A stretch of 64,000 nucleotides of DNA from Actinomycetes bacterium (GCA_021793235.1 JAJYTD010000014.1:32012-96011), one strand, 5' to 3'; shown: positions 17,685 through 25,079, counted from the stretch's first letter. Program-made: numbers and translations. Notes: generated from the letters alone by a model not told the origin.

Positions 17685-17728
17685 GGTCACCTAGTAGATA
17701 GCCGCTACTGGGTGGCCACTCTTTTTTT
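17685..17728 (+). terminator. Intrinsic terminator of tRNA-Pro
   Basis: GGTCACCTAGTA pairs with TACTGGGTGGCC (two G-U positions) and is followed by CTTTTTTT. This is a rare clear U-tract in this genome. Confidence 0.6.
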
Positions 17729-17860
17729 GTCCCGCGTGCACTAATCTGCACCATCGGCCCGCGGCCAAGGTGTGTGGCCGGTCAGTGGACACTTCAGCCT
17801 GCGGCTCGTCGGCGTGCCCACGCTTCCCGGATCTTGTCGTGGTTGTCCGGGGCGAGGTGT

Positions 17861-17896
17861 GCGCCCCGCTGCCTCGTCACTGAGGCAGCGGGGCGC
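17861..17896 (-). terminator. Terminator hairpin of the RiPP operon
   Basis: A perfect 15-bp stem (17861-17875 with 17882-17896) with a 6-nt loop, 20 nt past the stop of the methyltransferase gene. Confidence 0.7.
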
Positions 17897-17916
17897 GCTT
17901 CGTGCTGTCCGTGGTC

Positions 17917-19125
17917 TCAGAGCAGCGGCCACCGCCGGCCGTCCGTCGGCGAACCGTGCCAAATGACGTCGCCGTCGGGCGCGGCCGTCAGTCCGAAGGA
18001 ATCACGCGAGGGCTCCCCCAGCTCGACCCATTCGCGGTACAGCGAGAGCACTTCGTCGAACAGTCGCCGGTCGCCGCCCTGTTGCACGGTCAGGCATCCA
18101 CCTTCCGACGTCGCGAAGGCCCATGACCCGTCCGATGCCAGCAGCCACCGCTCGGCGGGATAGTCCGGGTACCGCACGCCGAGTTCCTCGACATCGCTGC
18201 GCAGCGCGAGGAAGAACCGCAGATCCGGCGTGTCGAGCACCGTGTTCAGGTCGACGTCGACGGCCTCGGGCGTCGCCGCGTTCTCCTGTTCCTCGGTGAT
18301 CTGTTGGTACAGGCGCTGCGCTGCGGGGGCGTGCTTGCCGCGCGTCGGCATGAAGCCCGCCGTGCGCGCGGAGAACCTGCCTTCCGCGGTGCCGTCGCGC
18401 ACCGTCAGTCGAGCGAGCGCGCCACCACCGAGAGGCCGGGTCAGGTTGGCGAGGATCAGGCCGCCGTTCGACGTCTGCTCGATCCACGCGCGGGGGATCA
18501 CGGGGAAGGACGCCGTCGCCATCACCCGCGTGTAGGGCGCGGTTTCGGCGAGGCCGAGGGCGCCGTCGAGAGCTGCCAGCGTCGGGGCGTATCCGAGCTC
18601 GCCGAGCGCCGCGCGCGCCTGGTCGACGAGGACTGGGTCGATGTCGATGCTCGTGACCGAGTTCGCGCCGACGCGCTCGCAGATCAGGGCCGCGTTGTAC
18701 CCGGTCCCCGTCCCCACTTCGAGGACCCGGTCGCCCTCGCTCAGGGCGAGTTCTTCCAGCATGGTCGCCATGAGGGTCGGCTGCGAGCTCGTGCAGGTCA
18801 TCTCGGTCGCCTTGACCTCGCCCTCGCGGGTGGCGGTCTCCCATGCCCGGTCGTCGCCGTCGAGCTGGGTGATGCAGATGTCGTCCTGGTAGACGTGCCG
18901 CAGCCATGCCGTCCGGTTCTCCGGCCGGGTTCCGTCCAAGGGGTGGTAGCGCCCGTCGTTGGCGGGGAAGGGGAGGAACACCCGGGGGACGAAGGGGTGC
19001 CGCGGGACGGCGGTGAAGATCCGGTGCCAATCCGGATCGGTCACGGTGCCCTCGTCGCGCAGCTTGTCGGCGAGCGCGGCCCGAAGGGATCGGGCTTCGT
19101 TGTCGTCGTTGGTGTAGTCAGTCAT
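17917..19125 (-). CDS. tgmC: PIMT-like methyltransferase of an ATP-grasp RiPP system
   Basis: 402 residues. The N-terminal domain is a protein-L-isoaspartate O-methyltransferase fold: TSSQPTLMATMLEEL (about 112-126) and SAM-binding motif I VLEVGTGTGYN (134-144). The C-terminal 200 residues are the extension typical of methyltransferases that accompany grasp-type peptide ligases. In known graspetide systems (for example fuscimiditide) the enzyme methylates an Asp of the ester-linked peptide, giving an aspartimide. The start ATG 19125, with GGAGAAG upstream, overlaps the ATP-grasp stop by 8 nt, so the two are translationally coupled. Confidence 0.85.
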   Translation of the reverse strand: MTDYTNDDNEARSLRAALADKLRDEGTVTDPDWHRIFTAVPRHPFVPRVFLPFPANDGRYHPLDGTRPENRTAWLRHVYQDDICITQLDGDDRAWETATREGEVKATEMTCTSSQPTLMATMLEELALSEGDRVLEVGTGTGYNAALICERVGANSVTSIDIDPVLVDQARAALGELGYAPTLAALDGALGLAETAPYTRVMATASFPVIPRAWIEQTSNGGLILANLTRPLGGGALARLTVRDGTAEGRFSARTAGFMPTRGKHAPAAQRLYQQITEEQENAATPEAVDVDLNTVLDTPDLRFFLALRSDVEELGVRYPDYPAERWLLASDGSWAFATSEGGCLTVQQGGDRRLFDEVLSLYREWVELGEPSRDSFGLTAAPDGDVIWHGSPTDGRRWPLL

Positions 19126-20191
19126 TCGGGCTCTTCTCCAGTGCGGTTGCCAAGGCACGGGCGATGTCAGGGGCGAGCTCCTTGATCCATGCCCATTGGC
19201 CGTTCGGGTTGACTTCCAGGAACACCCACTCGCCGGACGGGGTGACGAGGAAGTCGAGCGCGCCGAAGCGCAGTCCGAGCTCGTTCATGAACGCCGTTAC
19301 AGCGTTGCGCACCTGCGCCGATGGGGTGGTGACTTTGTAGGTCAGCGACTCGTAGTCGCTGCGCCAATCGAGGTCGGCGGCGGGTGAGTCGCTGTGAATC
19401 TCGGCGGTGAAGCACGCGCCGTCGACCACGGTCATCCGGATCGCGTGCGTGTGGGGTATCCACTCCTGCACCATGTGCGCGGTGAGGGAGATCCCGGGAT
19501 CGTCAAGCTGTTCGGGCGTTACCTTCACCGTGTAGAGCAGCCGCTGCCGACCGCCCTCGATCACGCCGCGGGGTGAGAACGGTTTGTAGATGACCTCGCC
19601 GACGGACTCGGCGAAGCTGCGGGCGTCCGCGGGCACATTGGTCACGATGGCCTGCGGGACGAGCATCCCCAGGGCCTTCGCCAACCGCAGTTGCAGGGGC
19701 TTGTACTCGGCGTTGGCGATCCGCGCGGGGTGGTTCAGCCACTGCGGGACGGCGGCGAGCGTGCCGAGGAAGCCGAGCTTCGCTTCGACCGCGGCCCATT
19801 CCCGGTGAGCCTCGGTCATGTCGTCGGGGAAGGTGAACGGGAGGGGGCGGCGGTAGTAGATGCCGCTGATCCGGGACAGGTCGAGGGAGCGGTGGCCGAC
19901 GCGAAGGGCGCCGGCCCATTCGGTGTCGAGCGTCGCCGTGAACTCGGTGTTCATGGGGAAGTCGGCGATGTCGAACCGAAGGACCGGCACCTCGACGCCG
20001 TCGACCTCGACGAGCGAGATCTGACGGTCCGGGTCGAGGTAGGAACGCTCGGCTTCGGCGCGGGCTTCCGCGCCCGCATCGATTTCGGGCACGTCCAGGG
20101 CGAAGCGGGTGCCGAACGGGACGTTGCCCGCCGGCCGCTCCCGGACGGCCGTGGCGGCCGTTCCGATCGGGAAGGGTTCGTGGAACTGCAT
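19118..20191 (-). CDS. tgmB: ATP-grasp peptide ligase with fused precursor-leader N-terminus
   Basis: From residue 66 on this is an ATP-grasp RiPP maturase of the SAV_5884/TgmB type: VPVLRFDIADFP, IYYRRPLPFTFP, WLNHPARIANAEYKPLQL, VIYKPFSP, HMVQEWIPHTHAIRMTVV and the metal/ATP site GALDFLVTPSGEWVFLEVNP-NGQW. These enzymes use ATP to form ester or amide side-chain bonds in a peptide. The usual N-terminal strand of about 25 residues is missing. In its place are about 65 residues that look like a TgmA precursor leader: EPFPIG (5-10), PFGTRFAL (25-32), YLDPDRQISL (51-60). No Thr/Asp-rich core follows. Start ATG 20191 has AGAGGA upstream; 357 residues. Confidence 0.85.
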   Translation of the reverse strand: MQFHEPFPIGTAATAVRERPAGNVPFGTRFALDVPEIDAGAEARAEAERSYLDPDRQISLVEVDGVEVPVLRFDIADFPMNTEFTATLDTEWAGALRVGHRSLDLSRISGIYYRRPLPFTFPDDMTEAHREWAAVEAKLGFLGTLAAVPQWLNHPARIANAEYKPLQLRLAKALGMLVPQAIVTNVPADARSFAESVGEVIYKPFSPRGVIEGGRQRLLYTVKVTPEQLDDPGISLTAHMVQEWIPHTHAIRMTVVDGACFTAEIHSDSPAADLDWRSDYESLTYKVTTPSAQVRNAVTAFMNELGLRFGALDFLVTPSGEWVFLEVNPNGQWAWIKELAPDIARALATALEKSPND

Positions 20192-20373
20192 TCGCATTCC
20201 TCTCGTGGGGGGTGGGAACGTGGGATTCGTTCCCCTGGAACCTCTCGGGCAAAGGGCTGTCAGGTGGTGCAGTCTCCCTTCGGTCGAGGATGGGACCCTG
20301 TCGCCCGCCGGGCGCATCACAGCGAGCGACAGGGGTCGATGGTCGTGCGGCTCCCCGGACCGCACGACCGGCC

Positions 20374-20616
20374 TTAAGGGGCGCTGGGGCGACGACTCGC
20401 CCGAGACCGTTCCCAGGCTGACGGCAGCGGACCGCCGGCGACGATGGAGTCGTGCAGCTCCTGAAAAGCCATGTCGCCGCGCGCCATGCTGCGGCGCAGG
20501 TCCGCCTCGGTCAGCTCCTGCTCGTAGTGATCGCGGAGCGCCTCAGACACGATGTCGAACAAGGCGTCAGCGCGTTCCGTGCTGCTTGTCTCCGGAACGA
20601 CGGGTTCCTCGTTCAT
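20374..20616 (-). CDS. Small hypothetical protein in RiPP operon
   Basis: 80 residues, acidic and predicted helical (ALFDIVSEALRDHYEQEL, TEADLRRSMARGDMAFQEL). Its ATG overlaps the stop of the upstream gene (ATGA). It is followed by 182 nt before the leader-ligase fusion. I recognise no family. It does not contain a leader-like PFG or YDP-x-x-Q motif, so it is not an obvious precursor peptide. Confidence 0.55.
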   Translation of the reverse strand: MNEEPVVPETSSTERADALFDIVSEALRDHYEQELTEADLRRSMARGDMAFQELHDSIVAGGPLPSAWERSRASRRPSAP

Positions 20617-20930
20617 GCCCTCACCCCTGCTGCGAGTGCAGGCACCTGTCGCCGCGAAGGATGAGGCATAGGACCGGCATGGTCCGCTCGCGCTGTGTTC
20701 CGTCTCGGCGCGTATCGGCGTTCCAGTTCGAGGCTGTGTGCGTGCCGTTCAGCCTGCTGAATCACAGCAGGGACCTCATCGACCGAGGCAGGGGTGAGCA
20801 ACCCAAGGGGCCACCCGCCACGGCGAGGCATCGCGTAGAGGTGGCCGTTCTCTTGCATCCGCCACACGAGCCAGCCGGGGGGAGCGGGCAGGTACTCGAC
20901 CATCGGACGCTTGTCGCTGCCGACCGTCAT
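20613..20930 (-). CDS. Hypothetical protein in RiPP operon
   Basis: 105 residues starting MTVGSDKRPMVEYLPAPPGW at ATG 20930 with GGGGGGAAC upstream. Trp/Gly-rich N-terminal half (GWLVWRMQENGHLYAMPRRG), then an Arg/Ala-rich tail. Start and stop both overlap neighbouring genes by 4 nt (ATGA), so it is part of a tightly coupled operon. No family recognised. Confidence 0.55.
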   Translation of the reverse strand: MTVGSDKRPMVEYLPAPPGWLVWRMQENGHLYAMPRRGGWPLGLLTPASVDEVPAVIQQAERHAHSLELERRYAPRRNTARADHAGPMPHPSRRQVPALAAGVRA

Positions 20931-21283
20931 CGTTCCCCCCTTGGCGCGCTGACGACTTCTGCCTCGGACTGCGGCAGGCGTAGCTCGACACCAGAGGATG
21001 AACGTGTCCTGATCATGTGGTCGGCGCCCCGGCGGTTCGCTCGTTCGTACCCGATGATCTGGTCCGGTTCCGGTCGCCGGCTGCGAGCGCCCCGAACCCA
21101 TGAACCAAGCGGGAAATCCCTGTTGAGCTCCCGCCACAGCGTTTCGAGGCGCGCCTGCTCGATCAGGTCGGCGATGTGCGTGATCTCCTGACCGGTCAGC
21201 TCACGCCCACCTTCGATCACAGCGTCACCGGTCAGGATCAGCTCACGGTCTTCGGGAAGCAGCGGACTACACGTATCCGGCAC
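20927..21283 (-). CDS. Hypothetical protein in RiPP operon
   Basis: 118 residues. GTG 21283 is chosen because GAGAGGGA sits 7 nt upstream; ATG 21304 is an in-frame alternative. A helical central part (LTGQEITHIADLIEQARLET, LWRELNRDFPLGSWVRGA) is followed by a polar tail. No family recognised. It overlaps the next gene by 4 nt. Confidence 0.5.
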   Translation of the reverse strand: MPDTCSPLLPEDRELILTGDAVIEGGRELTGQEITHIADLIEQARLETLWRELNRDFPLGSWVRGARSRRPEPDQIIGYERANRRGADHMIRTRSSSGVELRLPQSEAEVVSAPRGER

Positions 21284-21455
21284 GGCGTATCCCTCTCGTG
21301 TCATCAGGCGGCCCGGAGGTCTGCGAGGACGGGTTCGGCGTGAAGCACGCGGTGAAGCGCACCCCAGGTTTCGGCCACGACCTCCACGCCGCTACGGCAA
21401 GCGCGCCGCCGTTCGCGACCGTGTCGAACGTCCACTGCGGCCACATCCGGAACAT
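21267..21455 (-). CDS. Short hypothetical protein at head of RiPP operon
   Basis: From ATG 21455 (or 21446) a 62-residue frame reads MFRMWPQWTFDTVANGGALA and on to TAG at 21267. Third codon positions are strongly G/C throughout, whereas the frame upstream of 21455 is not, which supports this start. It overlaps the next gene by 17 nt. Function unknown. Confidence 0.4.
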   Translation of the reverse strand: MFRMWPQWTFDTVANGGALAVAAWRSWPKPGVRFTACFTPNPSSQTSGPPDDTRGIRRAGYV

Positions 21456-21548
21456 GGGGTGACTAGGAGAGAGAGGGCGAGTTTCCGTGTGAACTCGGCG
21501 CTTGCTCCTAGATTTCCTCGTCTTCATGGTGGACATACGGGTGTTCAC

Positions 21549-21664
21549 CTACCCTAGGTTGTAAAGGGCTTTACTCAGGTGACAACCATGGTTTCGCAGG
21601 ATCTCCTTTACCACAACCATAAAGTAGAGATTCTACGATTCTGGCGCCCGGTTAGACTGCTTCT
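21549..21664 (+). promoter_or_regulatory. Divergent promoter with operator-like palindromes and leaderless -10
   Basis: TAGACT (21653-21658) lies 6 nt before ATG 21665 with TTCTAC (21631-21636) 16 nt further up, a plausible leaderless promoter. Inverted repeats GTAAAG-GG-CTTTAC (near 21560), ACCATGGT (near 21587) and GTAGA-GAT-TCTAC (near 21624) are candidate sites for the XRE regulator. Confidence 0.45.
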
Positions 21665-22534
21665 ATGGCACGTCCGCAGTACTCCTCACCCTCAGTACGG
21701 CGGCGTCGGCTCGGGGCGCAGCTACGGCGTCTGCGGGAAGACGCCGGCTATACGCTCGCCGAGACCTCGGATCGCCTCGGCTGGGCGAAGGCCAAGATCG
21801 GCAAGCTCGAAACCAGCGAGCTCAAGACCGTCAAGCCGACCGACCTCGACGCGCTGCTGACGCTCTACAACGTCACCGATGAGGCGACCCGCGCCGAGAT
21901 GCATCAGCTCGCGAGGGATGCCAAGATCCGCGGTTGGTGGTGGAAGTATCGCGACGTCTTCGGTCGGGAACCGCTGCCCGACTTCGAGGCCGAGGCGTCG
22001 CTGATACGAACCTACGAAGTCGCCACCATCCCCGGTCTGCTACAGACTCCCGAGTACGCCGGGGCGGTGTTCCGAGGCGGGCGCTACAGCGCGCCGGAAC
22101 AGATCCAACGACAGGTCGAAGCCCGCATGGAGCGCCGCGAGATCCTGCACAGGTTCGAGAATCCGCCCCGACTGTGCGCGGTGATCGACGAGGCAGCACT
22201 GCGCCGACCGATGGGTAGCGAGCAGGTCATGCAGACGCAGTTCGAGTACCTGCTGCGGATCGGCCAACTGCCGAACATCGACATTCAGGTGTTGCCTTTC
22301 GAGGCCGGCGCACACGCGGCACTCGGCAACGCCTTCACCATCCTCGATTTCCCCGAACCCCTCGACCCGACGATCGTGTACACCGACAACGTCGGATCGG
22401 GGCTGTTCGAGGAAGCACGCGACGAGGTCGACCGATACGTCGCAGTCTTCGGCGAGGTACAAGCTGCGGCACTGACAACGCAGCGGAGCGCCGAGTTCAT
22501 CGAGGACATCCGGAAGCAAGAGAGCGAGTCATGA
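21665..22534 (+). CDS. XRE-family regulator with DUF5753 domain
   Basis: 289 residues: an N-terminal Cro/C1-type helix-turn-helix (RRRRLGAQLRRLREDAGYTL, residues 13-32, then LGWAKAKIGKLETSE) followed by a DUF5753 ligand-like domain (FEAEASLIRTYEVATIPGLL, LPFEAGAHAALGNAFTILDF). This pairing with a downstream DUF397 gene is one of the commonest regulator cassettes of filamentous actinomycetes. It is divergent from the graspetide operon, which it may control. The 4-nt overlap with the DUF397 gene indicates coupling. Confidence 0.9.
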   Translation: MARPQYSSPSVRRRRLGAQLRRLREDAGYTLAETSDRLGWAKAKIGKLETSELKTVKPTDLDALLTLYNVTDEATRAEMHQLARDAKIRGWWWKYRDVFGREPLPDFEAEASLIRTYEVATIPGLLQTPEYAGAVFRGGRYSAPEQIQRQVEARMERREILHRFENPPRLCAVIDEAALRRPMGSEQVMQTQFEYLLRIGQLPNIDIQVLPFEAGAHAALGNAFTILDFPEPLDPTIVYTDNVGSGLFEEARDEVDRYVAVFGEVQAAALTTQRSAEFIEDIRKQESES

Positions 22535-22716
22535 CGTCTACACCTGAGTTCCGTAAGAGCAGCTACAGCCAGAACAGCAACGCATGCGTCGAGGTTGCCG
22601 ACCTTGACGGCACGCACCTGGTGCGCGACACACAGAACCGCGAGGCGGGTCACATTGGCTTCCCTGCGGCCGAGTGGCGCGCGTTCCTCGACGAGATCAA
22701 GGCGGGGCGACTCTAA
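22531..22716 (+). CDS. DUF397 protein
   Basis: 61 residues with the typical FRKSSYSQNSNACVEVADL start and the closing segment GHIGFPAAEWRAFLDEIKAG. DUF397 proteins accompany XRE/DUF5753 regulators and are thought to act as their partners or antagonists. The ATG overlaps the regulator stop (ATGA). Confidence 0.9.
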   Translation: MTSTPEFRKSSYSQNSNACVEVADLDGTHLVRDTQNREAGHIGFPAAEWRAFLDEIKAGRL

Positions 22717-22734
22717 CCCCGGCTGGAAACCACG

Positions 22735-22766
22735 CGACCCCCGCGCCGTGCTCGGTGCGGGGGTCG
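22735..22766 (+). terminator. Terminator after DUF397 gene
   Basis: A 10-bp stem CGACCCCCGC/GCGGGGGTCG with a 12-nt loop, 18 nt after the stop codon. Confidence 0.6.
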
Positions 22767-22970
22767 ACGTGTACCTGAGTGCCCTAAGGGCATGGCCGAA
22801 GTCTATCGGGCGCCACGGGGAGAACCAAGGCGCCGGGGGCGCTGCCGTGGTCACTTCGGCGTCGTCGAAGAGGTCATCAGGTACCCGCTGCCCGTGAGCT
22901 GTCGTGAACTATGAGGCGTCCACTCGGTGCGACACCCCAGGTCAACGGGTTACGCCTCGAAACACGGAAC

Positions 22971-23010
22971 CCCAGGTCAGATAGGGGGCACCTCTCTGAC
23001 CTGGGTTTTT
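22971..23010 (+). terminator. Intrinsic terminator just inside the right att copy
   Basis: An 11-bp perfect stem CCCAGGTCAGA/TCTGACCTGGG, 13-nt loop, followed directly by TTTTT (23006-23010). It abuts the att copy at 23015. The 22767-22970 interval holds no gene. Confidence 0.75.
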
Positions 23011-23014
23011 CATA

Positions 23015-23061
23015 CGTTCGGGACGAAGGGGTCGTGGGTTCGAATCCCGCCATCCCGACAG
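23015..23061 (+). repeat. Right attachment-site copy (tRNA-Pro 3' half)
   Basis: 47 bp matching 17606-17652 at 44 positions. It lacks the 5' half of the tRNA, so it is not a functional tRNA gene. Confidence 0.8.
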
Positions 23062-23063
23062 AG

Positions 23064-23096
23064 AAACGGGTGTCCACGCAGGTGGGCACCCGTTTT
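23064..23096 (+). terminator. Hairpin downstream of the right att copy
   Basis: AAACGGGTG pairs with CACCCGTTT, followed by T. A diverged copy of this segment and the preceding CCCGACA recurs at 27715-27757. Confidence 0.5.
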
Positions 23097-23137
23097 GTGT
23101 GTGCGGGGGGTGTGGGCTCTCAGTGTCCGGTACACAT

Positions 23138-23400
23138 TCAGTGCACATGCTCCGGAGCGGTGAGGGTTTTGGCGCGCGCCGCAGCGGCCTTCATCCGCCC
23201 GGCGTCCATGGCGTCGGCGACCTCGTCCAGGCGGTCAGGGAAGAGGTGACCGTAGGTGTCGAGCGTCATGGTCGCGGTCGCGTGGCCGAGCATCTGCTGA
23301 ACCACCTTGACGTCCGCGCCGGCGGCGATCGCCAGGGACGCGGCGGTGTGCCGGAGCTTGTGCGGAGTCAGCCCGAGACCGTCCAGGCCCGCGTTCTTGC
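23138..23400 (-). pseudogene. Tyrosine-recombinase (phage integrase) C-terminal remnant
   Basis: The frame gives the catalytic C-terminus of a tyrosine integrase: TPHKLRHTAASLAIAAGAD (the H-x-x-R box), QQMLGHATATMTLDTYGHLF (His and nucleophile Tyr), then a helical tail. Upstream of about 23400 the integrase sequence stops and transposase DNA begins, so at least 250 N-terminal codons including the first catalytic Arg are gone. Its position beside the att copy fits the integrase of an element at tRNA-Pro. Confidence 0.8.
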
Positions 23401-23401
23401 G

Positions 23402-23489
23402 CGCGTTGCTGAACTCGCGCATGCGCAAAACGCTCGGCTGGGAAACCCCAGCCGAGCGTTTGGCTAAGCTCCTGGCCGTGGCCAGTTGA
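23402..23489 (+). pseudogene. IS30-family transposase C-terminal remnant
   Basis: In the plus frame the sequence reads LLNSRMRKTLGWETPAERLA and ends LLAVAS-stop. This is the characteristic LN-x-R-x-RKTLGW-x-TPAE end of IS30 transposases. The 15-bp hairpin at 23428-23461 is a by-product of the TLGWETPAER codons. Insertion of this IS presumably truncated the integrase. Confidence 0.65.
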
Positions 23490-23552
23490 TCAGCAGTGTT
23501 GCGACGACCCCTCGAATTCGCCGAAGGCCGGGGGCTTCGTTGTTGAGTAGGG

Positions 23553-23673
23553 CTACAGGCGGCCGCGCCGAGCGTCGGCCAGGAACGCCGGCCACTCGGA
23601 CGCCGGGAAGGCGAGGTGTCCCGCCTCAGGGTGCTTCGAGTCGCGCACAGCCGCACCCGCGGGCAGGTCGGCG
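23553..23673 (-). pseudogene. DUF397 gene remnant
   Basis: The last 40 codons read VADLPAGAAVRDSKHPEAGH and LAFPASEWPAFLADARRGRL, matching the C-terminal part of DUF397 proteins. The N-terminal KSSYS half is absent. It is a second, broken copy of the type found intact at 22531. Confidence 0.7.
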
Positions 23674-23731
23674 ACTCGACGCAGTCCTCCCCTTTGGCCG
23701 CGCTGTGCGAGGTGTTCCCCGAGCATTGACG

Positions 23732-24304
23732 TCAGGTGGTTCCCTCGGGACCGCGACCCTCGGCTGTGGTCGAAGCTCGTCTGCGAGCTCGATACGCCGC
23801 AGCCTTGACGCGGTTGCCACACTGGTCCATCCCGCACCAGGTGCGCCGGGCGCCGCGTGAGCGGTCGAGATAGATGCGGGTGCAGCCAGTGCGACCGCAC
23901 TCCTTGAGACAGGCGTGAGGATCAGCGAGCACGGCGATACCGCTTCTCGCCAATTGAGAGAGCGCTGCGCGGAGGTCTCCCGTCATGCGCAGCCCCGCGT
24001 CGCTGAGCTCGATCGTGGGCACCGGCCCAGCGGCCATGTCGTTGACGATCTCGAGGCTGCCCGGGTCGAAGGGCCGATCGAGCACACGATCGAGAGCAAG
24101 TCGGTAGGTCGCTTCGCGCAGTGACAGTGCGGACTCGAAGGTTGCGAAGTCAGCGGTAACACGGTCGGGGAGCCCGTCACATTCGGCAACCCACCGCTCA
24201 AGGTCGGCAGGCGCGGCCAGGAGATCGCTGGGCTCGTCTCGACGAGACCCCACAGTGCCGGCCAAATCGAGGGCTGGGTTGCCGCTCACGAACGCAAAAT
24301 CCAC
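23732..24304 (-). CDS. ABATE/CGNR zinc-finger transcriptional regulator
   Basis: 190 residues from GTG 24304 (MDFAFVSGNPALDLAGTVG), the normal beginning of the ABATE domain, a putative ligand-binding module. The C-terminus is the CGNR zinc finger: CGRTGCTRIYLDRSRGARRT-WCGMDQCGNR, with four Cys in C-x4-C and C-x4-C pairs and the CGNR motif itself, which binds DNA. A perfect 8-bp inverted repeat in the divergent promoter is the likely operator. Upstream codons in this frame lack coding character, so the longer frame is rejected. Confidence 0.85.
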   Translation of the reverse strand: MDFAFVSGNPALDLAGTVGSRRDEPSDLLAAPADLERWVAECDGLPDRVTADFATFESALSLREATYRLALDRVLDRPFDPGSLEIVNDMAAGPVPTIELSDAGLRMTGDLRAALSQLARSGIAVLADPHACLKECGRTGCTRIYLDRSRGARRTWCGMDQCGNRVKAAAYRARRRASTTAEGRGPEGTT

Positions 24305-24343
24305 GTCACCATCTTGACCGGTAACGGCATTGATGACAAGCTC

Positions 24344-24364
24344 GTCACCTGTTAAGCAGGTGAC
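24344..24364. promoter_or_regulatory. Operator-like inverted repeat
   Basis: GTCACCTG-TTAAG-CAGGTGAC, perfect 8-bp arms, between the divergent CGNR regulator and HAD genes. A likely binding site for the CGNR protein. Confidence 0.5.
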
Positions 24365-24386
24365 GCCAAGGCGAACGGGAGAACTT

Positions 24387-25079
24387 GTGGTCGAGATCTG
24401 TGACATCGAGGTCGTCGTCTTCGACGTCCTCGGAACACTGGTCGACGAGCCCAGCGAGCTTCGTACGGAAATTAGCGACGCGCTGCCGGCGTCCGACGAT
24501 GCGTTTGTCGACGAGCTGCTCGCCTCGTGGCAGCGGCATGTCGAGCTCGAGCAGCAACGCATCGCGCAAGGGCACCGCGCCTACGTCAACACCGAGATCA
24601 TCGACGCAGAAGCCGCTCAACGGGTGGCCGACCATGCCCGACTCGCCGATCCGGCGACCATCGCCCGGCTGGCCACAGCGGGTCAGCGCTTGCCCCCTTG
24701 GGACGACTCCGTCGCCGGTCTCGAGCGGCTCGCGCAGCGGTTCCCCGTGCTCGGGCTCTCCAACGCCAGCCGCACCGCTCTGCTGCGACTCAACGCACAT
24801 GCTGGGCTGCGCTGGCACCAGGCCCTGTCCGCCGAAGCCGTTCTGGCCTACAAGCCGGCTCCGGAGGTCTACCAACTCGCCATCGACACCGCCGGATGTC
24901 CACCCGAACGTGTGCTCATGGTGGCCGCCCACGCCTGGGACCTCCGCGGAGCTCAGGCGAGGGGCATGCGGACCGCCTACGTCCAGCGGCCGGTCGGAGA
25001 CCCGCCGATGACCTCCGATGTCTTCGACTGGCGGTTCAATGGACTCAACGACCTGGTCACCGCGCTGACGGCCAGGTAG
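24387..25079 (+). CDS. HAD-superfamily hydrolase, haloacid dehalogenase type II
   Basis: 230 residues from GTG 24387 with GGGAGAA upstream. HAD motifs in order: FDVLGTLVDE (nucleophile Asp at about 12), LGLSNASRTAL (motif II, Ser/Asn), LAYKPAPEVYQLA (motif III Lys) and MVAAHAWDLRGAQARGMRTA (motif IV). This is the pattern of L-2-haloacid dehalogenases, although the true substrate may be another small carboxylic acid. It is divergent from the CGNR regulator. Confidence 0.85.
   Translation: MVEICDIEVVVFDVLGTLVDEPSELRTEISDALPASDDAFVDELLASWQRHVELEQQRIAQGHRAYVNTEIIDAEAAQRVADHARLADPATIARLATAGQRLPPWDDSVAGLERLAQRFPVLGLSNASRTALLRLNAHAGLRWHQALSAEAVLAYKPAPEVYQLAIDTAGCPPERVLMVAAHAWDLRGAQARGMRTAYVQRPVGDPPMTSDVFDWRFNGLNDLVTALTAR

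Larger units (their letters stand above)
17606..23061. mobile_element. tRNA-Pro-integrated genomic island (inner segment) with graspetide locus
   Basis: Bounded by 47-bp direct repeats (17606-17652 and 23015-23061, three mismatches) that begin in the anticodon arm of tRNA-Pro and extend through its 3' end, the classical footprint of tyrosine-recombinase integration. It carries a RiPP-type gene set plus XRE/DUF397 regulators. No integrase lies within the repeats; an integrase C-terminal remnant lies just outside the right one, so the island may be a stack of elements. Confidence 0.65.

Noticed and set aside
23015..23061. Second tRNA-Pro gene
   Set aside because: Only the 3' half (anticodon arm onward) is present; the acceptor 5' strand and D arm are absent.
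22877..23089. Minus-strand frame with GMAGFEPTTPSSRT
   Set aside because: This is the well-known antisense translation of a tRNA 3' end; it comes from the att copy.
23428..23461. Perfect 15-bp hairpin resembling a terminator
   Set aside because: It is explained by codons for TLGWETPAER in the IS30 transposase remnant, so it is probably not a regulatory element.
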